DNA of 44,527 nt from Nitrosospira multiformis (GCF_003050865.1 NZ_QAOK01000025.1:1-44527), one strand, 5' to 3'. Counted from the stretch's first letter, positions 15,818 to 24,817 are shown. Translations and numbers: made by a program. The notes: a model not told the origin generated them from the letters alone.

Positions 15818-16318
15818 ATGACCGCCTGGATTAACGATGAGCTGTTTCTACGGATGCGCGGGGAACTGCTGAATTTTCTACATCACAAGATGGGCAACAA
15901 GGACGAGGCGGCGGACATGGTGCAGGAGGTTTACCTGCGATGGCGCAGACAGGATGTGTCGGGCATCGGAAATCCCCGCGCCTTTTTGTTTACGGTGGCA
16001 CTCAACCTGGTCCGTGACCGTGCGCGCCAGCAAGCCTGCGTGAGCAAGCATGCCCAGGCGATGCAGGTATCCGGGGAGAATGTCGATATCCTGGATCCTG
16101 CGCGACACTATGATGGCCAGAGGGAGCTGGAAAACCTGCAGCACGCCCTGAACCAGCTGCCGGAACCGGTACGCCATGCATTCCTTCTGTTTCGTTACGA
16201 CGGCATGACACATTCCGAGATCGCCAGGCAGTTGGGTATCTCCAAAAAAACGGTGGAACGCCACATCCAGCGAGCGAGCGAGCACTGCCTCGCCATATTG
16301 GCGGAATTCCGGTCATAA
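15818..16318 (+). CDS. fecI: FecI-type ECF RNA polymerase sigma factor
   Basis: 166 residues with the two domains of group 4 sigma factors. Sigma-2 at about 8-75 includes DEAADMVQEVYLRWRRQ and PRAFLFTVALNLVRDRARQQ, the -10 binding helix. Sigma-4 at about 108-160 (NQLPEPVRHAFLLFRYDGMT, HSEIARQLGISKKTVERHI) is the -35 helix-turn-helix. By family it is held by the inner-membrane FecR until the TonB receptor is loaded, then transcribes the receptor gene. fecR follows 65 bp downstream. No Fur box is visible in its upstream region, which is unusual because fecI genes are normally iron-controlled. Confidence 0.9.
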   Translation: MTAWINDELFLRMRGELLNFLHHKMGNKDEAADMVQEVYLRWRRQDVSGIGNPRAFLFTVALNLVRDRARQQACVSKHAQAMQVSGENVDILDPARHYDGQRELENLQHALNQLPEPVRHAFLLFRYDGMTHSEIARQLGISKKTVERHIQRASEHCLAILAEFRS

Positions 16319-16383
16319 TCGCATAACATGGCGATTATGCTTCTCCCAATCGTCCTGTGGTTGAGAGTACATGAGAAGACCGC

Positions 16384-17361
16384 ATGCCCGGATCCAATAA
16401 TTGTGATGATGCAGACGCAAAGGCCCGTCACTGGTTTGCCTGTCAGCAAAGTCGCGCGCTGTCGGCGGAGGAGCGGCTCGCCCTGGCGGAGTGGCTGGCG
16501 GCCAGCCCACATCACTACGCGGCCTGGGGTCGCGTGGAAAGGGACTGGCAATCATTGGAGTGTTTTCGCGGCGGGTTGTCCGGTGAACTAGCCAAGGCGC
16601 GTCGCCAGCGTCCCTGGTATCGCAATGCTGTCTATTTCAGAAGGGCGCTTGCAGCCCTGGTACTGGCGATACTGCCCCTGCTTCATTACGGATGGACTGG
16701 CACGACCCAGAGTTGGCAGACTACGGTGGGCGAGCGACGGCACATCGTTCTTGCCGATAGCGCCCAGTTGGACCTGGATACGGCGACGCGTATAACTGTC
16801 ACTCAAAGCTGGTTCAAGCGTCTGATCGAGCTCCAGGAGGGGGAGATCTACCTGGACGTGGCGCCAGATTGGCGCCCATTGGTGGTAATGACTGCCGACA
16901 CGCGGATCCGGGATGTCGGGACACGCTTCTCAGTACGCAACACGGCAGGAAAACTCATCGTGCAAGTGGCTGAGGGCGCGGTGGAAGTCACCCACCAGGA
17001 GGGGAATCTCCTGCTGCGCAGTGGAGAAATGGCGACCCGTCTGGCTGTCAATCAATGGCAACTGGCCAAGCTGCAAGGCGAGATCGCAAACTGGCGTCAG
17101 GGAGTGCTGGTATTCAATCGGCACCCGTTGCCGGATGTCCTGCAGGAACTGGCGCGCTACCATTTGGTTCAGTTCGAACTGACCGATTCCGATCTTGCAA
17201 AGAAGCAGATCAGTGGGCGCTTCCGGCTCGATGAGCTCAATACCACCTTGTGCATCATTGCGGAGACCCTGAATCTGCAGGTCGAGCACCTGGCCCCCGC
17301 CCGGCTCAGACTTTCCCCCGCACCCACGCAGCGCCAGGCGCAGCCCCGGCCCTGCCGCTGA
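16384..17361 (+). CDS. fecR: FecR-type anti-sigma/signal transducer
   Basis: 325 residues. The N-terminal cytoplasmic domain (about 10-75) has RHWFACQQSRALSAEERLAL and AEWLAASPHHYAAWGRVERD, the DUF4880-type sigma-binding region with its A-W-x-R-V signature. One membrane segment lies at about 86-104 (ALAALVLAILPLLHYGW). The periplasmic FecR domain follows (QTTVGERRHIVLADSAQLDL, GEIYLDVA, DVGTRFSVR, VAEGAVEV), with a C-terminal receptor-contact region (GRFRLDELNTTLCIIAETLN). It relays the signal from the TonB receptor's STN domain to FecI. Gene order fecI-fecR-receptor is canonical and all three are co-directional. Confidence 0.9.
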   Translation: MPGSNNCDDADAKARHWFACQQSRALSAEERLALAEWLAASPHHYAAWGRVERDWQSLECFRGGLSGELAKARRQRPWYRNAVYFRRALAALVLAILPLLHYGWTGTTQSWQTTVGERRHIVLADSAQLDLDTATRITVTQSWFKRLIELQEGEIYLDVAPDWRPLVVMTADTRIRDVGTRFSVRNTAGKLIVQVAEGAVEVTHQEGNLLLRSGEMATRLAVNQWQLAKLQGEIANWRQGVLVFNRHPLPDVLQELARYHLVQFELTDSDLAKKQISGRFRLDELNTTLCIIAETLNLQVEHLAPARLRLSPAPTQRQAQPRPCR

Positions 17362-17487
17362 TACTCCCGCTGCCTTCCAATCTGCCTGGGTAATCTCAAC
17401 AGGAGTGACGATTTGTCGCCGCCTGGCTCGTCCTATGCGAAGAGATTTCAATTCCAAATACTCTTCGTACAAAGACAAAGGGAGACC

Positions 17488-19782
17488 ATGGTTCATCCAC
17501 GTATTTTTCCAGCCCTCATCATGCTTGCCGGATCCGCGGTGCAGGCGCAGGCACCGGTCGATCTGCAGCGGTCGACGCTTCCGCTCGCAACCGCCCTGCA
17601 GCAACTGGCCGCCCGGCATCATCTCAGCATCGTGTTCGATGCTGAGACCGTGCAAGGCAGGCAGGCGCCGCCGCTGCCCGAGCATCTTCCCCCCCGCGAG
17701 GCGCTTGATATCCTGCTGGCCAACACTGGCCTGCAGGCCAAGGAGATTGTGCGGGGCCGCTACAGTATCGTGAAGACCGAAGAGGATTCCGGGGAAATAA
17801 AGAAGCTTCCGGAAATCACCATCAAGCCAGGTTCGTCAGGTGATGACGGGGAAACGCTCACCGTTCCTAACACGGCTCAAGCCACGGCCGATATCCAGCG
17901 CACACCAGGCGCGGTAGAAGTCGTACCGGATACGGTATTCAAAAGCGGACCCGCAAATACGATCAGGGACGTCCTCGGATGGGTGCCGGGCGTCATAACG
18001 CAGCCCAAGTCGAATATCGACAACCGGGTGTCGATCCGCGGCTCCGGGCTGAGCCGCAACTACGGCAACCGCGGTGTGAACGTCTACATGGATAGCATCC
18101 CGCTCAACACCGCTGACGGGCTGTTCGATGTCTTCGAGATCGATCCGAGCGCCTACCGCTATGTCGAAGTGTTCAAGGGCGCCAACGCGCTGCGCTACGG
18201 CGCCAACACGCTTGGCGGTGCGGTCAATTTCGTCACGCCGACCGGCCACGACGCCTCCCGGTTCGACGCGCGCATCGATGCGGGCAGCTTCGGTTTTGTG
18301 AAAGGGCAGGCAAGCACTGGTGGGGCCTATGGGCCATACGACTACTTCGTCACCCTGTCGGCACAGCGCGAGGACGGGTATCGCGATCACAGCAAGGGAC
18401 ATATAGCACGCCTCAACGCCAATTTCGGCTATCGCATCACGGAGGATGCCGAGACACGTTTCTACGTGAACGCGAACACATGGCGCCAGCAGTTGCCCGG
18501 CGAATTGACCAAGAGTGTGGCACTGAACGCGCCACGGAGCGCTGATCCCGAGTTTGTACGGCAGGACCAGCAGCGGAACATCGACTCGGTGCGTATCGCA
18601 AACAAGACCACCCTGCGTTTTGGACCCACCACGGTGGATCTCGGCTTGTTTGGCGTCCATCGCCACGTGGATCACCCGATCTTCCGGTACCTCGACTACC
18701 GGGTGTATGACTATGGCGGCTTTGCCCGCGCGACTGACGACCGCTCGATTAGAGGCTTCCGCAATCGGCTGGTCACTGGCGTGAACGTCCATAACGGCAC
18801 GATCGACAACGATGAATTCGAGAACCTGACCGGCGCTGTAAAGGGTCCGTTGGTCGGGTCCACGCTGGACAAATCTCAGAACTACTCCGTCTACGCGGAG
18901 AACTCGTTCTTTTTCCTGCCGAAGGTTGCTCTCGTTGCTGGCGGGCAGCTTCTGCATGCGGTCCGCGACCGGAAGGATCGTTTCCTGTCGAACGGTGACC
19001 AGTCAGGCCGTCGCGCCTATACATTCTTCAGCCCCAAGGTCGGCATACTCTGGGACGTCGATCCGGCATGGCAGGTGTTTGCCAATATCTCGCGCAGCGT
19101 CGAGGTGCCGACCTTTGACGCGAACACATTCGTGACGCCGGCCAGTTCGACCGTCAACGCCCAGACCGCGACCACTTACGAGATCGGCACGCGCGGTCGG
19201 CGCCCGGACATCACTTGGGATCTTGCGCTCTACCGTGCCGAGCTCAAGAACGAATTGCAGTGCCTGAGGACAGCGCCGTGGAGTCTCTGCTCCGTGGTGA
19301 ACGCGGACCGCACCGTCCATCAGGGCGCAGAGGTGGGGCTGGGTTTCGCCTTCTTCAAGGCGATCGTCGCGCAGAAGGACCACCTGTGGGTCAACGTCGC
19401 CTACACGTTAAACGACTTCTTCTTCGACGGAGACGCCGTTTATGGCAACAACAGGCTGCCGGGTGTGCCACGGCATTTCATCCGTTCCGAAATTGCCTAC
19501 CGGCATCCGGGTGGGTTTAGTGTCGGCCCGAATGTCGAGTGGATGCCGCAAGCTTACTTCGCCGACAACGCCAACAGCCTCACCATCGACCCGTACACGC
19601 TCCTGAACTTCAGGATTACCTACGCCCGTAAGGGCTGGTCCGGCTACCTCGAAGGGCGCAACATGCTTGATACTCGCTACATCTCGACCACGATCACCGC
19701 CGGAGCCGCCGACGCTACATCGCCCCTCTTCAACTCTGGCTATGGTCGCGCCCTCTACGGCGGTATACGGTTCATGTGGTGA
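17488..19782 (+). CDS. FecA-like TonB-dependent receptor with STN signalling domain
   Basis: ATG 17488 is the start (AAGGGAG four bases ahead; the open frame extends to 17413 without a site). 764 residues. Signal peptide to VQAQA (about 20); STN domain about 25-78 (LATALQQLAARHHLSIVFDA, LPPREALDILLANTGL), which contacts FecR; plug about 130-250 (NTIRDVLGWVPGVI, RVSIRGSGL, VEVFKGANALRYGANTLGGA); then a 22-strand-type beta-barrel ending in GIRFMW with a terminal aromatic. The plug resembles ferric citrate/siderophore receptors (FecA/PupB type), but the ligand cannot be read from sequence. Outer membrane; regulated by the adjacent FecI-FecR pair. Confidence 0.9.
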   Translation: MVHPRIFPALIMLAGSAVQAQAPVDLQRSTLPLATALQQLAARHHLSIVFDAETVQGRQAPPLPEHLPPREALDILLANTGLQAKEIVRGRYSIVKTEEDSGEIKKLPEITIKPGSSGDDGETLTVPNTAQATADIQRTPGAVEVVPDTVFKSGPANTIRDVLGWVPGVITQPKSNIDNRVSIRGSGLSRNYGNRGVNVYMDSIPLNTADGLFDVFEIDPSAYRYVEVFKGANALRYGANTLGGAVNFVTPTGHDASRFDARIDAGSFGFVKGQASTGGAYGPYDYFVTLSAQREDGYRDHSKGHIARLNANFGYRITEDAETRFYVNANTWRQQLPGELTKSVALNAPRSADPEFVRQDQQRNIDSVRIANKTTLRFGPTTVDLGLFGVHRHVDHPIFRYLDYRVYDYGGFARATDDRSIRGFRNRLVTGVNVHNGTIDNDEFENLTGAVKGPLVGSTLDKSQNYSVYAENSFFFLPKVALVAGGQLLHAVRDRKDRFLSNGDQSGRRAYTFFSPKVGILWDVDPAWQVFANISRSVEVPTFDANTFVTPASSTVNAQTATTYEIGTRGRRPDITWDLALYRAELKNELQCLRTAPWSLCSVVNADRTVHQGAEVGLGFAFFKAIVAQKDHLWVNVAYTLNDFFFDGDAVYGNNRLPGVPRHFIRSEIAYRHPGGFSVGPNVEWMPQAYFADNANSLTIDPYTLLNFRITYARKGWSGYLEGRNMLDTRYISTTITAGAADATSPLFNSGYGRALYGGIRFMW

Positions 19783-20250
19783 GGGGAGGCAGTGAAAACG
19801 AGGGCTGTCGGGCTGGAGCATGATTGCCACCTACAGCTACATGTCCCCACTGGCTGCAGAAGCGGCGCCCCAGAACAATGGGGCCAACGTTAGTGCGACA
19901 GTGGATGCCGGAGCAGCTAAGGTTTGCGGCCTAGCGATGTGGGTCACCCACGGGGTACGACGTTCGATAGATATCCGCAACGCGTCTTCTCAGATAAGCT
20001 CATCTATCTTCAGAGTCCGAATTTTAAAATCACCCATGAATACCCTCCTTCTCAAACCCAAAAGAAGTGCTTCAATCAGCAACAGGACAAGCCGACCAAA
20101 AAAGAAAAAGGGCTCATGATACCGAGGGGGTGGTATAACGAGCCCAAATATAGAAAGGAATAATGCGTAAAAACAAACGAGTACTACATCACACTTAGCA
20201 ACTTCAGAAGAAGTTATCGGCAGAATAATCGATTTTTATCACTCTGGGAA
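19783..20250. other. Gap without recognised gene; one hairpin
   Basis: Small open frames (19820, 19924) lack motifs and starts. GGGCTC (20110-20115) and GAGCCC (20140-20145), with inner ATACC/GGTAT, form an interrupted hairpin without a T-run. Nothing else is recognised. Confidence 0.4.
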
Positions 20251-20282
20251 TGTGACAAATTGTCGCGCGACAACTTGTCGCA
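20251..20282. promoter_or_regulatory. Tandem pair of TGYGRCAA-N-TTGYCRCA dyads (distal)
   Basis: TGTGACAAATTGTCGCG (20251-20267) and CGCGACAACTTGTCGCA (20266-20282) are two dyads whose ends overlap by two bases, centres 15 bp apart, about 300 bp upstream of the PEP-CTERM start at 20582. Tandem palindromes at this distance look like a binding site for a dimeric activator. Confidence 0.6.
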
Positions 20283-20438
20283 TAGGCTTTGAGATTGGAC
20301 TAGCCCCAATTGAACCGGACACAGATGCACTGATGATAGGAGATAGACATATCCTTCACGATCCCCAAATGAACTACCCCAGAGGCTGAGCATGGGCTTG
20401 GGAACAGAAAATCCATCAGAGGGATTCCTACCGAGGGC

Positions 20439-20472
20439 TGCGGCAATTTGCCACCTGCGGCAATATGTCACA
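20439..20472. promoter_or_regulatory. Tandem pair of TGYGRCAA-N-TTGYCRCA dyads (proximal)
   Basis: TGCGGCAATTTGCCACC (20439-20455) and TGCGGCAATATGTCACA (20456-20472) are two adjacent dyads, centres 17 bp apart, 110 bp upstream of ATG 20582. Same consensus as the distal pair and the site at 14040. Confidence 0.6.
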
Positions 20473-20581
20473 TTGATTTATGGATATGAATATCAAATAC
20501 TTCGGGCATCAGCTTTTGCTGATGACCAAACCGATATCGCGAATTGTATTTCTATCTTTAAACAGTTGACCAGAGACCAAT

Positions 20582-21382
20582 ATGAAAAAAAAGCTTCAAT
20601 ATGCACTTTTCGTAGCCACCATGACTTCATTGCCGGCCTTAGCCCACGTTGGATATGGCGGTCGTAATTTTGGCACTTTTGACGGAACGTATGCTACTTC
20701 CACACTTGGGAATCAGGCGGTTACTGGCAACTATGGCTGGATTGACGGTACAGACCCCGATTATGGCGACAGCCATAAGCTGCGGGCCTACCGCTTCACA
20801 CTGCTTGAATCTTCTGATGTTACCCTTACGTTCGAGCAGGCGACTTCCCAGGTTACAGACCATCTTGGCAATGTCTCCACTTCTCAACTTGGGCTGATAC
20901 CAGGGTTCTCGCTCTACCAGGGGCTTGCGCACATTGCCCCGGTAAACGCGGATCATGATTTCGCCGAAATATCGCTGGCTAATCGTCCTGGCAATACCGA
21001 AGGCTCATTCAGAGCTTTGAACGACTGGTCAATTGGCAACGATCCGGATACAGAGAACGGCGTCCCGGCCAGCTTGAGCTTTTTCAAATATATTGGCCAT
21101 GCTGCTTATGACGGCACCGGCTTCGGTTCAGATGAAAACCCGGATGGCAGGGTTTCACATACTTTTATGGATCTTGCACCCGGGGATTATTCGGTATTCG
21201 TGGGTGGGGCGGATTATTTTGCTCAGGATACCGCTAATTCCGATCTCCTGACGAAGTACGGCGTTACTGGGACCCTCATTGTAGGGGCCGTACCCGAACC
21301 GGAAACCTACGCCATGCTTTTAGCCGGCCTTGGATTGATGGGTACGATCGTGCGGCGACGCCGTGCTGCTAGACCGGAATAG
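20582..21382 (+). CDS. PEP-CTERM sorting domain-containing surface protein
   Basis: 266 residues. Signal peptide MKKKLQYALFVATMTSLPAL-AH. The mature domain (RNFGTFDGTYATSTLGNQAV, YRFTLLESSDVTLTFEQATS, GLIPGFSLYQGLAHIAP, DLAPGDYSVFVGGADYF) has the layout of FxDxF/PPC-like exported proteins. The sorting tail VPEPETYAML, hydrophobic helix and RRRRAARPE is almost identical to that of the 5444 gene, so the same exosortase should process both. The ribosome site is weak (AGAGA). Upstream lie four regulatory dyads; a possible -24/-12 element at about 20504 has 11 rather than 10 bases between GG and GC. A terminator follows. Confidence 0.87.
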   Translation: MKKKLQYALFVATMTSLPALAHVGYGGRNFGTFDGTYATSTLGNQAVTGNYGWIDGTDPDYGDSHKLRAYRFTLLESSDVTLTFEQATSQVTDHLGNVSTSQLGLIPGFSLYQGLAHIAPVNADHDFAEISLANRPGNTEGSFRALNDWSIGNDPDTENGVPASLSFFKYIGHAAYDGTGFGSDENPDGRVSHTFMDLAPGDYSVFVGGADYFAQDTANSDLLTKYGVTGTLIVGAVPEPETYAMLLAGLGLMGTIVRRRRAARPE

Positions 21383-21396
21383 GTAATCTTTAATCA

Positions 21397-21430
21397 ATGG
21401 GCGTCCTCCAACAAGGGCGCCATCTTTTTT
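21397..21430 (+). terminator. Terminator after the PEP-CTERM gene
   Basis: ATGGGCG pairs with CGCCAT (bulged G), followed by CTTTTTT. Confidence 0.55.
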
Positions 21431-21865
21431 ACCTAAGGACATGACAGGAGTTCGCTATAGGACATGTCTTGCCTTCTTCTTGTGTATCGCGCATCCATGA
21501 CCGCTCACCTTGCAGCTGGTAGAACTGCAGTGCCCATGTCTCGCATTTCGTTGAATCATTAAAAAGGCCGGAAGGGAATTGTTGATACTGTAACCCGTTT
21601 CGCAAGTGCGGTTTATCAGCTGCTTCTAACCTACCCATTTTTAGCCCCTCCGTACCGGTTCTGTCAATCTGTGGTACACCCTAGAGCTATGTTGGCATTT
21701 ATGTCGGTCTTTTACGTCGATTGTGGACTGATTTCCGGGACCGCCGGGAAGCAATGGCAGGTGCGATGAGTCGGGATAGCAGGATTCGCCCTATGTGGCC
21801 AAAACCCTATCTGACCTGTTCCCTAGTCAGACGCGGCATTTTCTCGCCGATATGGTCGGCCTCTA

Positions 21866-22000
21866 GTGGACGACTGGTATGTGGACAAGAACCTCAACCC
21901 TAGGCAGATACACGCCATTCTCTCGGCTGCTATCGCCGCTGCAGGGCTCAGGTTAGATAAGGAGGTTAAAATCTACTGGCGGCAGGCACGGGTTCAGTGA
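21866..22000 (+). pseudogene. C-terminal gene remnant, family unknown
   Basis: In one frame the DNA reads DDWYVDKNLNPRQIHAILSA, AIAAAGLRLDKEVKIYW, RQARVQ-stop, with protein-like composition and no stop, but a TAG lies about 40 bases upstream of GTG 21866. Pieces of similar quality continue upstream in another frame (SDLFPSQTRHFLADMVGL). This looks like a frameshifted tail of a lost gene. I do not recognise the family. The rest of 21431-21865 shows nothing supported. Confidence 0.3.
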
Positions 22001-22043
22001 GCAAATTTTAGGCAAATTGATCCTCGAATCAGCTCCTGAAAGC

Positions 22044-22832
22044 TCATGTTTTCATTGTCTCCCGAATATGGTGAACGTCAGTTTCTGGAATTTGGGAGAG
22101 CTTTGCCAAGTCGATTAACTTACAGCCGGGCCTTGCAATCCGGAGAAGCGCTGGAACGACGAATCCCCAGGAATGGGGGCCATTACTAGGGCTCTGTTCA
22201 TAGTCGACTTGTGTTAACAGTCCCTGGTTTTCAAGGTCAATGCAGTCTTGCATGAGGGCAGGTAGCTCATCATTCCATATTTTCATATTATGTATACATT
22301 CCTTGTGTAACCCCTCAAAACCAAACTCTCTGGAAAGTAGCGCGAGGATACACATTTTTTGATACGTCAATAACTCAAGCTGCTGAATTAACCGATTTGC
22401 CTCTCCTCTTGAGACAGAGGGATCGAAAGGGATGGAGGCATATAAATTGGCCAAATAGGGAAGCTTGCTTTCTTCATGCTCAGCGCGAGCAGTACTGAGT
22501 ACACCTTCAAATATTTCCTCAGCAGCGGGGCGTGTTCCCTTAACTTCAAAGAAATCATCCTTTCTTAGTTCCATACCCGCACCCATGTTGAAGCCAATTT
22601 CGCGAGCGGCTAGAAACGCTACAGTTTTGACTCTTTCATTTTCCTTGCGGGATAAGCTACGAGCTAAAACGTCGCCAGCAATAGGGGACAATCCGCTCAT
22701 ACATCCTATTAAGACGCCTCCTTCGAGACTTGTAGCTAGAAAACCAGCAGCACCGAGAGCAGCGCTAGAAAGGATATTTACCCCATTTGCCAGCCATTCT
22801 TTCCCTGGCTCATTCACAGCTTCTTTGTTCAT
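22044..22832 (-). CDS. Membrane-anchored protein of unknown family, third gene of the AbiE-like operon
   Basis: 262 residues. A hydrophobic, small-residue-rich region at about 17-55 (VNILSSAALGAAGFLATSLE, GGVLIGCMSGLSPIAGDVLA) could make one or two membrane helices. The rest is soluble and helical: LPYLANLYASIPFDPSVSRG, then EANRLIQQLELLTYQKMCIL, and a winged-helix-like C-terminus (LLRIARPGCKLIDLAKLSQI). There is no signal peptide. The start follows the stop of the nucleotidyltransferase gene by only 12 bp, so the two are co-transcribed. Membrane anchor plus toxin-antitoxin neighbours suggests an effector or accessory of a defence system, but no known family was recognised. Confidence 0.65.
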   Translation of the reverse strand: MNKEAVNEPGKEWLANGVNILSSAALGAAGFLATSLEGGVLIGCMSGLSPIAGDVLARSLSRKENERVKTVAFLAAREIGFNMGAGMELRKDDFFEVKGTRPAAEEIFEGVLSTARAEHEESKLPYLANLYASIPFDPSVSRGEANRLIQQLELLTYQKMCILALLSREFGFEGLHKECIHNMKIWNDELPALMQDCIDLENQGLLTQVDYEQSPSNGPHSWGFVVPALLRIARPGCKLIDLAKLSQIPETDVHHIRETMKT

Positions 22833-22844
22833 ATCGGTACTGGT

Positions 22845-23744
22845 TTAATCAGTTTGGCTAGATTTCACTTTTCCGGTAATAAAACCCGTTGTGAATTGTT
22901 CAAATAAACGGCGTGAATGTTCCAGCGCGTCTTCTTTGGCTAGCATCGTTCTTGCCATATCTTCTATCAATTGCCCGCTCTTTTTCCCAGTTAGCAGTTC
23001 TTTAAGATCTCTGTTTGTTTGTGCTGAAGCCATTACAGCGACATCTTTTCCAAGCAACCAGGCACCAGCCAGTTCTATGTCATACTCGACTGCCACAAGC
23101 GCTGCAAATGTCGATTCTTCGTAAATTCTGCTCTCGTTGCCCGCTTCGTGATAGCTCCGAAACAAAATAGCCAAGTCAGTTGCGTCCTTCCGGGTTTCCT
23201 GTCCCCGATCCTCCCATGCAAACAGCTTTAGGATTACGATTCCAGGTAGAGAGGCAATAGCCATATCGATTCCAGGACTCACTTCGACTTTAACTGCCGT
23301 GGCCAACGCATCGCTATAACCAGCAACATTCATTATCACGCTCATGTCTGGCGGCCAGGCCATGACGTTGAGGCTTCTTTCGATTCCACCGAACGGAATC
23401 AGGTCTACACTCAATTTGCACGATAAGCTTGGTAGCTGGAGAAGTAGCCGGTGGGGAACATTCGTCGATTCCTCAAAATTGGCGTTCGAAACCAGGAATT
23501 CTTTGACGGCTTCGAATTGTTCCCAGTTATCCAGGGCAAATGCAAAGTCCACATCGGTAGTAGCGCGGCCAGCTTGCAATCCATAAATATTTTCTAAAAG
23601 GATAATTCGCGCCATCGCTCCAACCAGGAATACCGGGAAACCTAGCGCCTTTGAAGCCTCGTGAATTTGGCGTATTGCCAATACGGTTGTTGAATCGACA
23701 GGGAGATTAGGCTTCAGTGTTAGGGGCGGCGATGTGTCGATCAT
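22845..23744 (-). CDS. AbiEii-like nucleotidyltransferase (type IV toxin-antitoxin toxin candidate)
   Basis: 299 residues. The MNT-fold signature is clear: FPVFLVGAMARIILLENIYG with Gly42, then GRATTDVDFAFAL with Asp64 and Asp66 as the metal-binding D-x-D pair, and a third acidic region (KLSVDLIPFGG). IASLPGIVILKLFAWEDRGQ and RKDATDLAILFRSY match the K-L-x-A-x-x-DR/KD-x-x-D segment typical of AbiEii/AbiGii and related nucleotidyltransferase toxins. By family it would transfer nucleotides to a host target such as tRNA and be neutralised by the AbiEi partner. The coding region overlaps the upstream abiEi-like gene by 38 bp, indicating translational coupling. Confidence 0.78.
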   Translation of the reverse strand: MIDTSPPLTLKPNLPVDSTTVLAIRQIHEASKALGFPVFLVGAMARIILLENIYGLQAGRATTDVDFAFALDNWEQFEAVKEFLVSNANFEESTNVPHRLLLQLPSLSCKLSVDLIPFGGIERSLNVMAWPPDMSVIMNVAGYSDALATAVKVEVSPGIDMAIASLPGIVILKLFAWEDRGQETRKDATDLAILFRSYHEAGNESRIYEESTFAALVAVEYDIELAGAWLLGKDVAVMASAQTNRDLKELLTGKKSGQLIEDMARTMLAKEDALEHSRRLFEQFTTGFITGKVKSSQTD

Positions 23745-24783
23745 AAATTATATTTGCGGCTTCAAGCTTTCGAGGATCCGGGATTGCCATCAAATCGGCA
23801 TAAGCCAGCAATGGGGGCACTGTTTCCGGCAATAGTTGTTCATCTTTAAAATCCCAGAATGCCTCGAGAATCTCTATATCGCCTTTCAAGTCTGCCCGTA
23901 GCTTGTGCTCTGCGACGAGCTTGGCTAAATTTCCTTGCTTGTTATGGAGATAAATGGTGAGTTCATACGGCCGCAGGTAACCTTCCAATTTTTCTGCTGC
24001 GACCTCTCCTCCCCATTGGGCGCCATATTGAGTGATATTCACTCCTTTCCACCAGTCGATTGTAGGAGCCCGGAACCTCCTGGGATTGAGTTTCGGGCGC
24101 AACTTTATCGGGTAGTTGGTTGCCCACTCTTGCACGAGTTTTTTTCGCTCTAGTAGCACTCTGTCACGCTTGCCTTTCCCGCCAGTGGTATAGCCTCTCG
24201 CATTCAAGTCATAGAATGCCCATCCAACCGTACCGAGGGCTACACCTGCGGCTTGCGTGATATCGCGGTAGGGCGCGTTGAGAAGTTCCGGTTTACATAG
24301 CAGGGCGAAAAAGACACGCAAGTTTGTTGCTGTGCCTGCACGTCTGCCCCCTTTTTCTACCAGCCAAAAATCTTCACCTTCAATAGCCCGCTGTCCTTTC
24401 ACCAGAATAAACAACCCGGGACCGCGTAGATAGGCATTGCCGAGAGTGTCTATGAATTGCAGATCAAGTTCGTGGCATTTCTCAGCGATATCGGTTGTGA
24501 TGCGAGGGGCCACCAGTAACAGTTGATCACCAGGTAGTGGATCACCATGCACATACTGATTCCTGATATTCACCAGGGTTACAAATCGCTCAACACGCTT
24601 AACTTCTGCCGTGTAACGATATAACTGTCCGTTTGCCTCGACTTCAACGCGAGCATCCCCACGAAAGCCTTGGTCTATTGCCGGCTCTCTTTCAATCACT
24701 TGTCCTGTCATGCCCGTAGTTCTTTTCAAAGCTTCCAGAGCACGTATCAAGACTGCCTGTTCTTCCTTGGTTTGCGGTTTCAT
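23707..24783 (-). CDS. AbiEi-like antitoxin/transcriptional regulator (type IV toxin-antitoxin)
   Basis: ATG 24783 is taken as start; the frame extends two codons to a TTG. 358 residues. The N-terminal part (about 30-130) has a nuclease-fold-like stretch (GDARVEVEANGQLYRYTAEV-KR, DQLLLVAPRITTDIAEKCHE, DLQFIDTLGNAYLRG). A winged helix follows at about 155-215 (LRVFFALLCKPELLNAPYRD, ITQAAGVALGTVGWAFYDLN), and then a C-terminal region with WGGEVAAEKLEGYLRPYELT and IYL, the AbiEi C-terminal pattern. Family members bind inverted repeats upstream of their own operon and repress it; a perfect palindrome lies 18 bp before this start. First gene of a three-gene minus-strand operon. Confidence 0.75.
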   Translation of the reverse strand: MKPQTKEEQAVLIRALEALKRTTGMTGQVIEREPAIDQGFRGDARVEVEANGQLYRYTAEVKRVERFVTLVNIRNQYVHGDPLPGDQLLLVAPRITTDIAEKCHELDLQFIDTLGNAYLRGPGLFILVKGQRAIEGEDFWLVEKGGRRAGTATNLRVFFALLCKPELLNAPYRDITQAAGVALGTVGWAFYDLNARGYTTGGKGKRDRVLLERKKLVQEWATNYPIKLRPKLNPRRFRAPTIDWWKGVNITQYGAQWGGEVAAEKLEGYLRPYELTIYLHNKQGNLAKLVAEHKLRADLKGDIEILEAFWDFKDEQLLPETVPPLLAYADLMAIPDPRKLEAANIIYDRHIAAPNTEA

Positions 24784-24800
24784 GTTCAAAAAATTAAGAT

Positions 24801-24817
24801 GTTCACGAAACGTGAAC
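24801..24817. promoter_or_regulatory. Palindromic operator candidate of the AbiE-like operon
   Basis: GTTCACG-AAA-CGTGAAC, perfect 7-bp arms, begins 18 bp upstream of ATG 24783 and lies in the 234-bp region shared with the divergent STAND gene. AbiEi proteins are known to autorepress through upstream inverted repeats, which makes this the likely site. Confidence 0.65.

Noticed and set aside
16930-17685. 251-codon minus-strand frame
   Set aside because: Antisense to fecR and the start of the receptor gene; no motifs or ribosome site.
17836-18957. 373-codon open frame on the minus strand
   Set aside because: It lies entirely within the TonB receptor gene, antisense, in GC-rich DNA. The composition (His/Val/Arg/Asp-rich, no domains) is typical of a shadow frame, and the plus-strand product has clear receptor motifs.
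20503-20519. GGGCATCAGCTTTTGCT as a fourth sigma-54 promoter before the PEP-CTERM gene
   Set aside because: GG and GC are separated by 11 bases; sigma-54 requires 10. It was left out of the promoter list although the position is suggestive.
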